64,000 nucleotides of DNA. Origin: Lepidodermella squamata (Eukaryota > Gastrotricha). Below, one piece after another: positions 1 to 11,900 of this stretch; positions within the stretch are counted from its first letter, which is position 1; each line of letters starts with the position of its first letter. The stretch spans positions 186,001 through 250,000 of the forward strand of contig JBLDXI010000033.1 in the NCBI GenBank assembly GCA_047495785.1. Reading direction: 5' to 3'. The notes under the pieces are model-generated. The model did no database searches and was not told where the DNA came from. It was given only the letters and a program-made list of their open reading frames with translations. The position numbers were made by a program, and so were the translations under genes.

Positions 1-809
1 GGAAACCCAGAACCCATTCTCTACGATCAACTCGCAATTTCTTTGTACTATTCCGAAGTCTTTTTGCCTGATTCAAAATTCTTATTCGGTCAGTTACATT
101 TTTCCGCACAGGCCCTGGCAAATCCTATCGAAATTATATTTGCCCGTTTACAAATGAAAAGTGGGGCTTGGCGAAATTTTCGACTTCGTGAGAATTGTGT
201 ACCACTTTGAAGATTGATGAACAAGGAGTCGAGGGTTAATCTTTTTTCATCTTGCCAAAATATTTTTTCATCTTGCCAAACATCTTTTTCTATCTAACCG
301 AAAATTTCCATCTTTATTCATCTAACCAGCATTTTCTTAGGTTGACATGAATTTAAAAAAAAAAATCTAAAAAATACGATAAGATAAGAAAAATAAAATA
401 AATAAAAAGAGGTTGATTATCAGGGTCGCTGAGAAATCGGGCTTGAAAGTTCACCAGTGAAAAATGCAAATTTCGAAAAAAGTGCGACTAAAATTAAGTT
501 ATTGATGCCTCAATTAATAATTTCCTGCGCAATAAATTCTAGTGTCTCCACATCAACCTGAATCAATTATACTTGAGTGCGACACTCTTGTGTTTACTGC
601 ATTTTAAGGAGAATGGGAGCATCCTAGAGGTCTGAAATTTGTAAATTAAAAATTCTCAAGAAAAAAGTGACAACATGTTAAGTCAACACACTTTTTATAG
701 ATTTGCTGGAAAATGAAAAAAGTTCGCCGAACCTCACTTTTCACTCGTTAAAACGGTCATTTTGGTTGTTTTTGCGGGACTTGACTGCTGATAATTTTAG
801 GCGGACTTA
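1..809. other. Intronic or intergenic sequence upstream of T1, partly shared with T4 intron 1
   Basis: No credible coding region is visible. Parts of 160-760 resemble T4 intron 1 (23445-23960) in the same order. Shared blocks include the stretch around 'gtgg(g/a)(c/g)ttggcgaaattt', then 'aaaaagaggttgat', 'gcgcaataa(a)ttct', the 'catcaacctgaatc'/'cgtcaacctaaatc' block, and 'ccacttttcact'-like sequence. The simplest reading is that this is the remains of intron 1 of T1, whose exon 1 would lie before the window. A dispersed repeat present in both introns is the alternative. Confidence 0.5.
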
Positions 810-2186
810 GAGTGAACGGTTCTAACTTCGGACACGAAACAGTCAAAGAATTCTCGGCTTCTGTGGGAATGAAATGGGGGAAAGTGCCAAGTGGCAAACC
901 TGTGGCCTGGCTATCTGGCTACCTGTAGCAATTTTCCAAATTTTTACATCTATTTGCCTTGATTTCCTGTTAATTGTTCAGCCATCATGGCGCTGTCCGA
1001 AGTTAGGGCCCTAAGTGCCCTAATTTCGGACACATCAAGGTAAATCACATTCACCTTGAATTTGGAGTCATTCGAAAGCCCTCTACTAGGCGATGAGGAA
1101 TATCTGGTTTGCCGCTTTAAAAAAGATCACATAGCATCGATAAAAAATATTTATATTTGAAAAAATTCATGAACAATTTGGCGTATTTTGACTAGATTTC
1201 CTTGAGACAAAGGTATACAGTAACTAGATAACAATGGGAGTGGCAAGTGTGCACCTTAAATTTAGGGTTCCAGCACTAATATTGAGACTCCGGCCCTAGA
1301 TTTCCACTAAATATGGGTTTTCGGGTTTCAAGTCTCCACTAGAATCTAAATTTTCCTCTTATCATGCCTAACCGATAGATCGTCATATTACGAGTATTTT
1401 GCGCTATAAGCGGTCCGTTTACGAGTTATACTTAAGCCTGCAGAGCTGATATCGATTCCAAGTATCGATTTAAAAAATCAGTGATTTTACCGATATCACC
1501 CGTTATGGAACCCAACATCGATAGTTTTCTATGCAGCTTAGGGCACCAGGTAGCTAAAATAACAAATCCTAGGTTCAGGGAGGGCATCAGTATCGATCAA
1601 ACTGAAAACACCGAAATCGCATTAAGAATGTTTGTTCGAGCGGCCGAGTGAAAAATGACCAAAAAAAGCTTTAGAATTATGAAATTATAAAATATGAATA
1701 ATGAAATATGAACTATATGAAATATGAAATAGGTAATATAGCGATTTTCAGATTCAAATGCTTCTTGAAGTAAAAACGCGCGCGAAATGCAAGTGATAAA
1801 CACGCGGACCTCTGCTAACCGCAAAGAACGAGGCTAACCGCGAAAAAGCGACGGGAAAATCGTGGCTTGAGAATCACTGAATTAAGTAATCCCCTTTGTA
1901 CCTATCATTTTGCATCATTAGTATCTTGATTTCAGGTGAATTTTCAAAGCTAAAAGCAATAGCTAGATTGAACATCAACAAAAATTAAAAATATAAATTT
2001 CAATTTTTCAGTTTTGATTCATCAACCATTGTTGCGTCACAAAATTGAGCGCGTAAACAGTTAAATTTTGGTTTTTTCAATCGCCGCAAACTTGGCAGCG
2101 CGTGAGCTCTAATTTCGGACGTCCGAAGTTAGGCACACTACCCTGTCCGAATTTGAGGCACTGTCCGAAGTTAGAACCGTTCACTC
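810..2186. mobile_element. TA-flanked DNA transposon without transposase (Tc1/mariner-like MITE or decayed copy)
   Basis: Perfect 25-bp terminal inverted repeats lie at 810-834 and 2162-2186, beginning GAGTGAACGGTTCTAACTTC. Each end is flanked by the dinucleotide TA (808-809 and 2187-2188), the duplication expected of Tc1/mariner-type insertion. The 1,377-bp body has no transposase-like reading frame. Extra copies of the subterminal motif CTAACTTCGGAC in both orientations occur near 998-1032 and 2113-2170, suggesting compound or rearranged ends. The right end stops 54 bp before the splice acceptor of T1 exon 2. Superfamily assignment rests on the TA duplication only. Confidence 0.65.
1240..1600. 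repeat. Dispersed repeat, copy 1 (second copy at about 49739-50055)
   Basis: The segment shares a long colinear series of words with 49739-50055, including 'taaatttagggttccagc', 'cctaaatatgggtt', 'gatatcgattccaagtatcg', 'aatcagtgattttcc'-type sequence and 'ggaacccaaaatcgata'-type sequence. The copies are diverged by substitutions and small indels. Copy 1 lies inside the TA-flanked element 810-2186, so copy 2 may mark another degraded copy of that element. Confidence 0.75.
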
Positions 2187-2240
2187 TATCTAAAATTGCG
2201 CTTCTCAAATTATTTGACTATTACTTATTTTTTAATTTAG

Positions 2241-5200
2241 AACTTGCTGCCCTCGTCAGCACGATCCGCCACCAACGCCAGCCAGGCCGCGAATGGTCTA
2301 ACGATAATGATCAAATGAAAAGCACCCTAAAACGGCTGATTTCAATCGGCAGTTTACCCATAGCCGCCGGATCGAAGGCTGAAATGACCTTCCTGTTCAC
2401 TCTTTACGAACTATGCCTCTACGTGAAAACCGGCGCAGGTGGCACTCGGCCGTTGTATAATGCCGGCCTCATGCGAATCTTCAAACAAATACCCCTGGTC
2501 AAACGGCTGTTTTCACCCGATGTAAATTTCATGCAGATGTCATTTTTCGAGACCGTGGTAATGCAACTGGTTTTCAAACTGCTGATTCACCTTGTACCGA
2601 ACGATACCGAGGAACTGGACCTTCGAGACCAGGCCATGCGCGATCTTGTTACCACCCCGAATTTCGTCGAATTCATGTGTGAATTGGGCCGGCAGTTCAC
2701 GAGGCGAGATGTGATGCGACTTTTGACCCAGTCGCCGATACATCGATTCATTTTCAAGCGGTTTGTCGCCCTGATGATTCCGTTAGATGACAGCCCTGTC
2801 ATGCGGGAACGCTTTGTTAAGGGGCACTACCCCTTATGTGACCCTACGTTTGGGGTCTACATCTGGCTGACAGGGTTCTGTACGTCCCCAAGGTTGGACG
2901 TAAGACCTGGTGGGCCGTTTGGCATGGCTTTGGCGAGGCTGGGTAATTTGACGGATGAGTGCTCGAAATGGTACTTGGAACCGTGGCGGAAGGCGTCGAA
3001 AGCCGAACTTGGCAACGCTATAACGATTGCTTCGAATCTTGGTAAATATTTTGATTTGAAAATACTGCAAATGCAAACGTATTGTTCCTTGAATACTACT
3101 GAAATATTCTGAAATTCACAAGATTTCAAATTTCAAACTGATACTTTTAAAATCGAATGTTGACGAGTCGGAATTCGGAATTGGTCGGAAAATAGTTGCG
3201 GAGTTAGGCTTCAATCATTGTTTAGACTGCTCTAGGTAATTTATCGATCTACCACGCCGGAACCCAAAAGGATAAAAATCCAGCTGGGCAGGAAGCGACA
3301 ACCTCAACGCATTTATCCACGCCATAGGCGGGACCCTGCGTGCCAACCACACACTCTCGGCTTCAATTAAGAAATCCGTGAGCGTTTGCTTGCCAAGCAC
3401 GAATTTGCCAACCTGCGGAATGGTCGAATCCTCCGTGGGCAGAGTTTTCAGCGTTGCTCCTTGAAAGCTCGCCATCAACCTTATCAACCTTATCCACCTT
3501 GATCCACCGTAAACAACCAAATAAAGGAGGGAGAAAAAAATTCAGCTACTACTACAACCAACTTCCGGGTCTCGGTGCCAGTGTGACGGTCCCCGGTTTA
3601 AGCAACTAGACTGAATTAACAAACAGCTTTATTCGTAAGAGAACTGATCTTCAGGGCCACATAGGGCCAGTTTATATACAGCAGGGGCACGCGACCCTGG
3701 GTTGGCGGGATGTGACAGGTGGTCCCTTGGCAGGGGTGCAGCAACGGGCGCGTGCCAACCAAGTGACCGCCGGTCACACAGATCTCAAGGACATATTTCA
3801 TTCTTCGGCCTCATCAGCGGCGCGCTGGCGGACGGGCAACAGGTTGGCCAGGTACCTTGCCAGACTTTAAGTCTAAACCATGCTGGTTCACAGACCGGCT
3901 GAGCGAGCGCCACAACCGCTGCCAGTTGTAGCCCTGGTAGAGACGTTGCAATTGGCGGCCGTTTATACCCGGTGGCGCGGCGAGGACGGGTTCATTCATG
4001 TTGTTCTCGGAAATATAGTCGATTAGTAAATTAGATGGCCCTTGAAAACTTTGGGAATCGGCAATTTCACTCATCAATACATGAAAATCAGTATTAACAT
4101 ATCAACCCAGCCGAAAATTGATTAAATTCGGCTGGTTGCAAAAACATTGGTTTGAAAAGAGCGACGTTCGACTAGTAAGAAAACATTGATCTTTTGAGAG
4201 ATCAGTAGACAATTCGGCTAATCAAAGTCGAATTATAAAAAGGAATAAACCTAATGGTACTCAGCCGAGGGGTCCAAGAGACATCTAAATGAACAGAAGG
4301 GTTCAAAATCAACTTCTTCCTAAACTTGCCGAGCGTTAAAAGTTCGAAGACATTCGTCTCGGGGTCAACATCAACAAATGAATATTGAAGATTGAAGATT
4401 GAATGAGCAAAGCCACACGCCGAATGTTCGAGGCAGTGTTGTCATCGTCTTTGAAATAAGGATCGCCCTCGATTGGCGACAGGGGCCGGTCCTTGCACAT
4501 CTTGCCAACGATTCGCGCGCGTCGACCAGAACGTCCTGCTAGCAGCCGTTCTTCTTTGTCCACGGGCTCGTTATACATCGTCCGCTTGTAGATGAGAGAA
4601 GTGAAAATTTTGAATTCGCCGTCGCGCTCCGCAAATGATTTAATGACTTGTCTGACACCTTTGCCAAGCTCCTTAAAGACCAGTCCAGTCTCCCGGAAAG
4701 GCGCCAGTATAAATTCTTCGGCAAATGCGATCACCACAACTGCGTTAACTGCATCCGTGAATGACCAGGGCTGAAAGAGGCGGATCGATTGATGTGCTGA
4801 TTTATCCGAGCAAATTTCTTCACATGTTTCGGCGAGGCTAAGTTGTATCAAATATTGAGCAGCGAGTACCTCACCACCCCAAGGAAGAGGTTATGCATGG
4901 GTTCAACCGGGCACTGCTTGGTTGGGCCGAATCCGGGAATGTCGAGAACGCAAGCCCACTCATTTAGGCCTTTTGAGTGAATCCAGTTTCGTGTAGCCGC
5001 TTCTCGCCTCATTTCATCGGTTCGGGTTTCATAGTTACCGTTAGGGTAAACAGTATTGTTGTTGCACCGTTTGCAGTGAAAACAAATCCTTGCTATTCTT
5101 CTTCCGTATAAACCAATTCCATTACCAATCGCACCGGCGTTCCATTCTGAATGGGCTGTAAATTCCTTTCTGGATCCGTTAACTGTTAGAGATATTCGAG

Positions 5201-6171
5201 GATGCTTGCATGTCTGAGCTTGGGATTTAACCGATTCTCCAACAAATTAGCCTATGAAACGCAATTCTTAATAGATTAATTACATTGAATATAAAAATCT
5301 CTATTGGTTGAATGGCGTTTTATCGGCTCAGTAGTTGGTATTCTTAGGCGACCTTTCGTCCTTGGTTCAGTTGAGAATTAATAGGTATCGAAAAAATTCA
5401 AGAAGGCTAACCGGCGTCGAATTTGGTTGCCAATATGTTTAAGAAGGTTTCTGGGGTTTGAAAATAACTCTGGTAGATCCAATGATGTCGATTGATCCAT
5501 TTTAAAATTGGAAAAGTGGATATGGCATGAAGCATTGAAGTTCGAAGGAATTGAATTTTTTAAACATCGTACTGCACCCAATTTTTGAATTTCTGATTTA
5601 AATTGGGTTTCAGATCCGAATATCACTCAACATGATACATTCTAATAAGCTTTTCTCTTCCATTTTAGGGCATCTCATTTACTTCATTGCCCGCCAAGAA
5701 CATGAAATCTATATCACCCCAACGTTATTCTGGCAAGGTGCAACTGGGGATAAGACAATTGCCGAAGCTTGCGGCAACAATCCATGCTTTGCGTTTTACG
5801 TTTCTCGCAATCTACCGATCGTAATGCGCGACCTACGCCGACTCTCCCACGATTTTCTTATCCGGAAAGACGCCAATAATTTTGTCCTACTTCTCGCGCA
5901 TGTCACTGCCAGATTGAATAGGTTGGATCCATGCTGGGAATCTCCACCGTGTTACCACGGCTTGAAGGGCAGTTTCGTCGAAGATCTGGCGCTGTTTGCC
6001 AAGTCACTCAAATCTGGATGGTTGCCGAATAACGACCCAGGATACGCTCGTTCATTGCAGTACAACCTCAGTCACGTGCTGTGCGGTTTTTCGAAAATTT
6101 CGAAAAAATTCGAAAATGACATCAATTCTATCGATTCAGCTTGGAGACGACCTAATGAAATCCCTGTGTAA
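2241..6171 (+). CDS. T1: lineage-specific TPR-family protein, 3' two exons only
   Basis: Exons are 2241-3041 and 5669-6171 (stop included), with acceptors 'aatttag' and 'cattttag' and donor 'gtaaat'. Both junctions are phase 1 as in the paralogs. Exon 2 (801 bp) has the family signatures AGLMRIFKQIP, RDLVTTPNF, DDSPVMRERFVKGH and PWRKASKAELGNA. Exon 3 opens GHLIYFIARQ and includes PTLFWQGATGDK and KGSFVEDLALF. Exon 1, the TPR part, is not recognisable in the 2.2 kb upstream. It is either before the window or lost, and the TA element 810-2186 sits where intron 1 would be. No frame break is seen in the two exons. The function is unknown, and the fold of exons 2 and 3 matches no family I can name. 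Confidence 0.8.
3215..3520 (-). pseudogene. Possible retrotransposon gag-like fragment
   Basis: A 101-codon open frame reads on the minus strand inside T1 intron 2. It contains a stretch of the type 'LTDFLIEAESVWLARRVPP' followed by 'WINALRLSLP', the hydrophobic/tryptophan pattern often seen in retrotransposon gag regions. There is no zinc knuckle, protease or polymerase next to it. The assignment is a guess from sequence texture, and an unrelated chance frame is possible. Confidence 0.3.
4336..4851 (-). pseudogene. Unrecognised transposon-like open frame sharing a motif with 46386-46745
   Basis: A 171-codon minus-strand frame in T1 intron 2. Its central part reads KIFTSLIYK followed by NEPVDKEE. 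A closely similar string (RFFTSLIYK then FNGPW) is readable on the minus strand within about 46580-46690, inside T6 intron 1. Two copies in introns of paralogous genes suggest a dispersed coding repeat, probably transposon-derived, but I do not recognise the family. The C-terminal part may be out of frame or non-coding. Confidence 0.4.
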
Positions 6172-6693
6172 CGTGATACTTCGAGCATAATTTTCTGAAA
6201 TTTGATTGAAGCATGCGCCGATGCTTCGAAATTTTGAGCCATAAAATGGTGTTGTTTTTTGAGATTCGATTTTTTTTTATTGACCTCCTAAAGGTAAAAA
6301 GAGGAGGTTTTTTCAGAAATTCGAGTTGCTTCATAACCCAAAATGTATTATTCATGAGGCCTTGATATTGGTGGGAGTAAAAATTCTGGCAAACTGTAAC
6401 CATGAGCTAAATTATGGAACAGTGATTAGAAGGTTTCGCTGCTCTTTGGTCTGGTTTTTTATTTTATTTCGGGGGAAATTATGTCCCATTCTTGCTTATC
6501 AGCGCTGTGAAGCCCAATTTATGACCACGGTAAAAATTGCCGCTTCGACATTTTTTCACTGTCCAGTTCCAAATTTAGGAAATCTAGTAAAGGAACTCGC
6601 GTTTTATTCCGATCATTTAGAATTTTGTAACTTTACTTGAAATCTTTGAATTAGTTACGTTTGAAATTTTAGATAATTTTAAATTTGCGAAAA

Positions 6694-8608
6694 ATGAACG
6701 CGTTTGAGACATTTTTCGGTAAAATTCAATATGGCGACCAAATTTCATCTTCGAATACTTTCAACGATACCGGAATCTTGAAATTACTATCCGAGCTGAA
6801 ATCTGTCGAGGAAATAAAAAAGCTACATCAAGAAATTCGAACGGATTTAAGCGGTGACGAATCAGCTGTGAAAGATATCGCTGATAAACAGGAACAACTT
6901 CGATTGAAAGGCAACGAATTGTACGAATCCGGCGATTTAGAAGGCGCGTTGGAAATGTACAAATCGGCGATTTACTCCCCCGATTGGCCGCCACCTAGCG
7001 ATACTCGCTTCTACACAAATTCTTCTCAGTGTCTTATTCAGTTGAAACGGTATGAAGAGGCGATTCTCTACTCGAAATTGGCGCTTCAAATCGATCCGAA
7101 TTCGTACCGAGCGTGTCAGTTTTGCATGTGGGGTTTCACGCATCTCGGCTATGATCACATGGCAGAGCACTACGGACACATTATGACCATGAAAATCAAC
7201 CCACAAGCCCATCCTGGGTTCGTTGTTCGAGTCATGGCAATTATGCTGAAAATTCGAAAAGCTCGACCGCCTAATTTTCCGACTCGCCACGATTGCCACA
7301 GTTGTCACGATGGCAAAAATTGTGAACATCTTAAAAATTCGATTAAACGGCTTATTTCAATTGGAAATTCAACGATTAACGAGGGAATTTTCCTATTCAC
7401 CCTGTATGAACTGGTACAGCACGAGCATCAATGCGAAAATGGATGTCGACCGTTGTTTGACGCTGGTTTTATGCGAATTTTCAAACAAATTCCAGTGATT
7501 AAACGGCTGTTTTCACCCGAATTTGACTTTTCGAAATTGAATTTCTTCGAGGCGATGGTTATGCAATTAGTTTTGGAAATCACAACTCACATGATTCCGC
7601 AGAAAGTTGAGAATGTGAATCTCAAAGATCAAGCGATGCGCGACTTGGTTACTACGCCGAATTTTCTCGAATTTTTATGCGAATTAGCCCGGCAAGTTGT
7701 TCGACGTGAAAATTTGCGACTTGTTGTTACTTCTCCAATTCATCGATTTATTTTCGAGAATTTCGTGAAATTACTGCTGTGTTTATTTGAAAGCCCAACG
7801 ATGCGTGACCGATTCATTGAAGGTCATTTGCCGCTATGTGACCCGACTTTCGGCATCTATTTATGCATGGCTGCGTTTTGTTATTTACCGATTGATCTGA
7901 AAAATGATAAAAACCAGCTATTTCTTGCGACTTTGGAGTGTCTCGTTAATACGGCTGAAAAATGCCCGGATTGGTACTTCGGGCCGTGGAGGAAAAAGGC
8001 GTCAAAAGAAGAAATTGGAAATGCGATTTCTATCGCTTCAAACCTCGGTTTGTATACCTTTCCGAGCATTAATTTGAAATTTTCATCATTTTTTTCAAGG
8101 TCAAATAATCAACATTCTAGCCCGGCAAAACGCTTTTCGATCTAATTTTTCTCTGACTCCGTTTTTCGAAATCGTAACCCGGGATAAGAAGTTGGCAGAG
8201 TCATGCACTTCTCAAGCCTCCTTCGCTCTTTACATCTCTGAAAATTTGCGTCATTTCATCCGTGAATTCAGAAAAGAACCGCGAATATTCACCTATAGAC
8301 GTGAAGTCGATAATTTGCTGCAAAGTCTCGCGAGAATTGTGGCGAAAATCGATCATCTGGATGAGTTTTGGGGTTCACCGCCTTGTTACTCGGGTTACGA
8401 GGGTAGTTACCTTGAAGAATTGATATTGCTCGATCAAACAATCAAATCACCCGGCTTTTTTCTTGCGAAGAGCGATCCTGATTTTGTGGCTAAATTGAGG
8501 CGAAATGTCATCGTTATCCTGTCCGGTTTCGCGAATAATTCGAAAAAGCTAAGGAAAGATATCGAGTCAAATGCTAATTGCAATGCATTTTTTCTTAATC
8601 GTGGTTAA
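6694..8608 (+). CDS. T2: TPR-family protein lacking intron 1, complete
   Basis: Exon 1+2 is fused at 6694-8047 and exon 3 is 8100-8608, joined by a 52-bp phase-1 intron (donor 'gtttgt', acceptor 'tttcaag'), for 620 residues. The start is the ATG at 6694 (MNAFETFFGK), aligning with the paralogs' MKLFETLFGK; 'attttag' at 6666-6672 is a possible acceptor for a leader. Residues about 65-165 carry two to three TPR repeats (RLKGNELYESGDLEGALEMY, FYTNSSQCLIQLKRYEEA). The middle block has AGFMRIFKQIP, RDLVTTPNFLEF and DPTFGIYL. Unlike the paralogs, the exon 1/2 junction reads straight through, and the linker there is Cys/His-rich (CHSCHDGKNC). Exon 3 is divergent at its start (GQIINILARQ). It lies 322 bp before T3. 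Confidence 0.85.
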
Positions 8609-8930
8609 ATTTGGACGATAAAAATACTCAGTGATTGACGTGATTGTGAAAATTCAGTATTACGCAACTGATTGTTATTTTATCAATGGCACAGTGGCAA
8701 GCCACGCACTGACCTCGATCATTATTACTTTGACCTGGCGGTGCGTAGTTTTTATGAGAGGCTGCTCGGCGCGTGCGTTCCGAGAAATAGAAAATGACCA
8801 CGTCATTCGTTCATAACACAGACGGTTATAAAATCGTTGCTTTTCTCTCTTTTCTACCATGCTTTTACTTTTTGCTATTTTAAGGTTGATTTTTTATTCG
8901 TGTTAGGTCTCGCTTTTTTACGATTAAATA

Positions 8931-11900
8931 ATGAAGACGTTCGAAACCGTGTTCGGAAAATACGACTATGGCGATCCGATTACATCGTCTGATTGCTGGG
9001 GCAGCGCTGACACTCTCAATTTAATCGCTGGTCTCAAATCAGTGGAAGACGTTTACCGACTCCACCAGCAAATTCGAGTCGAATTAAACGGTGGTGAATC
9101 ACTGATGAAAGAAGTCGAGACCAGGCAAAATGAACGCCGCCTCGACGGGAATAAATTGTTCGAGGCTGGCGATTTTGAAGGGGCATTCGGAGCCTACAGG
9201 TCCGGCATTTGTTCCGCCGATTGGCCGCCACCGCGCGATGCTCGTTGGTACACGAATGCTGCTCAATGCCTGATCCAGCTGCAGCGATTCGAGGAGGCTG
9301 TTGTCTACGCGAAATTGGCGTTTCAGATCGATCGGAATTCTCTAAGAGCATGCCAGCTGTGTGCGATCGCTTTCACGCATTTGGGCCACGATGACGTTGC
9401 TAAGGACTACATCAGAGCAATGCTCCTAGTCAAGCCTCGAGCAACTTCCAGTTTTATTAAAGGTTAGCGTTGCTTTTTTATGTAGGCTTCAAATTATTGT
9501 CAGAAAAACTATATCCAATATGTTTTTGAAAAGTCAATGAGTTGTTCAATGAGTAATAATTGATTAAAGTTGAGCTTTTTTTCTTCTCCATCGAAGCCAT
9601 AATCGAATTTCGAATTTTTTCTACGCCACTGTAAAATAATATACTCGTTTTTGATTACTCTGATAATAGGGCAGGCTATTCGAATTACATTGCGTGGGTA
9701 AAATGGGGTAAATTTTCTTACCATCAATTTTGAGGCCTAATCCCAAATTCTTTCTTCTCAGCAAATGCAATTTTTTACCGCGAAAAGTTGGCTAAATTCT
9801 TGTTGGGTCGAAAAATTTTCCACAGCGTCGCGAGTTTCATCTAATTCTCTGCGATTCGCGTCAATTAGCCTAAATGTTGAACAGTTGCACAAGGAAGGAG
9901 GAATCATATGAGATGAAGCTATAAAGTCGACTAAAATCCTTTGAAACAAGTTAGTTCAATTTCCAAAGGCCATGTAGTGGTTTCCTGTGTAGTAGAAGTG
10001 ATGAGTGCGACCAGTTTCGCGGCTAGCCGGCTAGATTGGCTAGCTTGGAAGGAAGCATAGTCAGATCTTTCTTCAGCACCAACATTCCCATCGGACTCTG
10101 CTTCGGAAGCTGAATCAAACTTCAACGCCTTGGAAGCTTTTTTCGGACGACCACGCGACGCGGTTAAGGTCCTTCTTTGTGAACCCGTTTCGCGACTCCA
10201 AGCCGTTATTTGTAGACGAGTAATTTGAAGCCCCTTCGTGCCAATAGCATAGATCGCCTTAGCTTGAGAGGCAAGTAAATTCAATGAACTCACCAATGAT
10301 TTATCGTTTGCGAAACGACTTGATGAAACTTTTAGCATGCTTATTGACTTGCCACTTGCGAACGAATCAAGGTCAGTTCGTTGCGATCCAGTTCATCCCA
10401 ATACTTGTTAATCCGCTACGAGCGCTACGCCTTTAACTCCTACAACTTCAGTTCATCGGCGTTCATAACCAGACTAGCTTTCGAGCAGTGCGAACAGCGA
10501 TGAACACCACTTTCTTCGACCTAATTGTACAGATAGCCTTTGCAGAAACAAACCTTCCCGCCGCGAGTACTATCAACAAATAAGTCAGGAATTTATTCAA
10601 TCTTCTTCTTGGTTGTAGTGGCAGCAGGTAGGGGATTCGGCGGCGGAAGATTCTCTTGATACACGGCTAACGGCAGATTCTGCTGAATTTGAACAACTCA
10701 TTGCCTTTTCCCTTCGAAAATATGACGCTGCATCTAATACTTGAGTTCGTAAGAAAAGCCGATGAACGGCAAATAGAATTCAAAAATATCAAAGATTCAG
10801 CCTTAGCAGGGCCGAGTCGATTACGCTGAAGACAGGCGACTGAAAACAGATTATTGGAGGGATTGCCAGCAGCTTGCGAGCAAGGCCAGCCATCGAGAGA
10901 TTTTTGTGGCGATTCATTTGTCACCAGAAAAGTTGGTCGTGGTGTGAAATCGACCGAACTTTGTAGAAACCGTGAATCTCATCCTCGTAGGTAGGCCGCC
11001 CTAGCCGAATCGTGATTATTTTTAAGAATTTGTAAAATTCCGAAATAGCTAATTTCTATTCACCAGAAGACAACATTGCCTAACAACGATGTAATCGATG
11101 TGAAATGTGGTTACTGGACGCCGCAAAATTGCACACAAAAAACGCGATTCTTTGTGATCTTATTGCAGAGAGAAAGAGACATAAAATCACAGGTTCGAGG
11201 AGTTGCTGGCCGATGGGCCCAAAGATAACCAAAGATTCCTTAGAGGAGACAACTGTTCTTCTCCAATCGCGAATTCTTTTCAATTCTGAAATAAAAAATA
11301 TTGATCATTTTCGTTCTCTGCACGACTCTCGCCTCAGCCTCATGTCATTGTGAGCAATGCTGTTCAAGTAAAGGTGATCAGTCATTGGATTTCTTTAAGG
11401 CTTATATAGCCGACAGAACGCCTAATTGAATTAATTGTAATGATTATTGTAATGTATTGCGACACGTGATATTGCTGGCACGAGGGATGGCTTGTGATGA
11501 GAAATAACTAATGAATAATAATTGGAATCCAGAACTGGGTCAGAGATCATAGCAATCCTCTTAATTACTTGACTCTCGAGCGAGCCATAGAACCCATGCT
11601 ACTGTCAAGCTTTTCCCAAAGCCTTTTGCTGATATCAGGGTTTTTTTCGAAGAGTTCCAACTATTGAATGAGCTTTCTGTCGAGTTTCCAAGGAGATTCA
11701 TTCGATGGATCGTCCCGCCATGCCGATGTTGACCTGAAAAAGCATAAACGATCCTTTTTCAAAGGGGTGGAATGGACTATTTTCTTTTTGATCATTCAAC
11801 TCGGTGATTTCTCAATTGCCGCGAATCTTTCACGCCCATCCAATTAGAAAGAAAGGTTAGCATCCGTGAGCAACTTTTTCAAATTAGACGTACAGGTCTT

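Larger units (their letters stand above)
3042..5668. other. T1 intron 2, filled with retroelement and transposon debris
   Basis: This 2.63-kb intron has a 'gtaaat' donor and 'cattttag' acceptor. On the minus strand it holds three unrelated-looking coding fragments: 3520-3215, 4077-3814 and 4851-4336, listed separately where something can be said. The 3590-3900 stretch is GC-richer and resembles a retroelement terminal region, but no paired LTR was found. The rest (about 4860-5630) shows nothing recognisable. Confidence 0.6.

Noticed and set aside
3590-3900. LTR of a retrotransposon
   Set aside because: The texture is suggestive, but no second copy was found in the window to pair with it.
6685-6693. 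Non-ATG upstream starts for T2 (6685) and the three channels (40690, 43394, 62421)
   Set aside because: These begin with TTG or GTG. The first ATG in each case aligns with paralog starts or a signal peptide.
9931-10338. AT-hook protein gene on the minus strand
   Set aside because: A single RGRPKK motif in an intronic frame with no start context or conserved partner is not enough.
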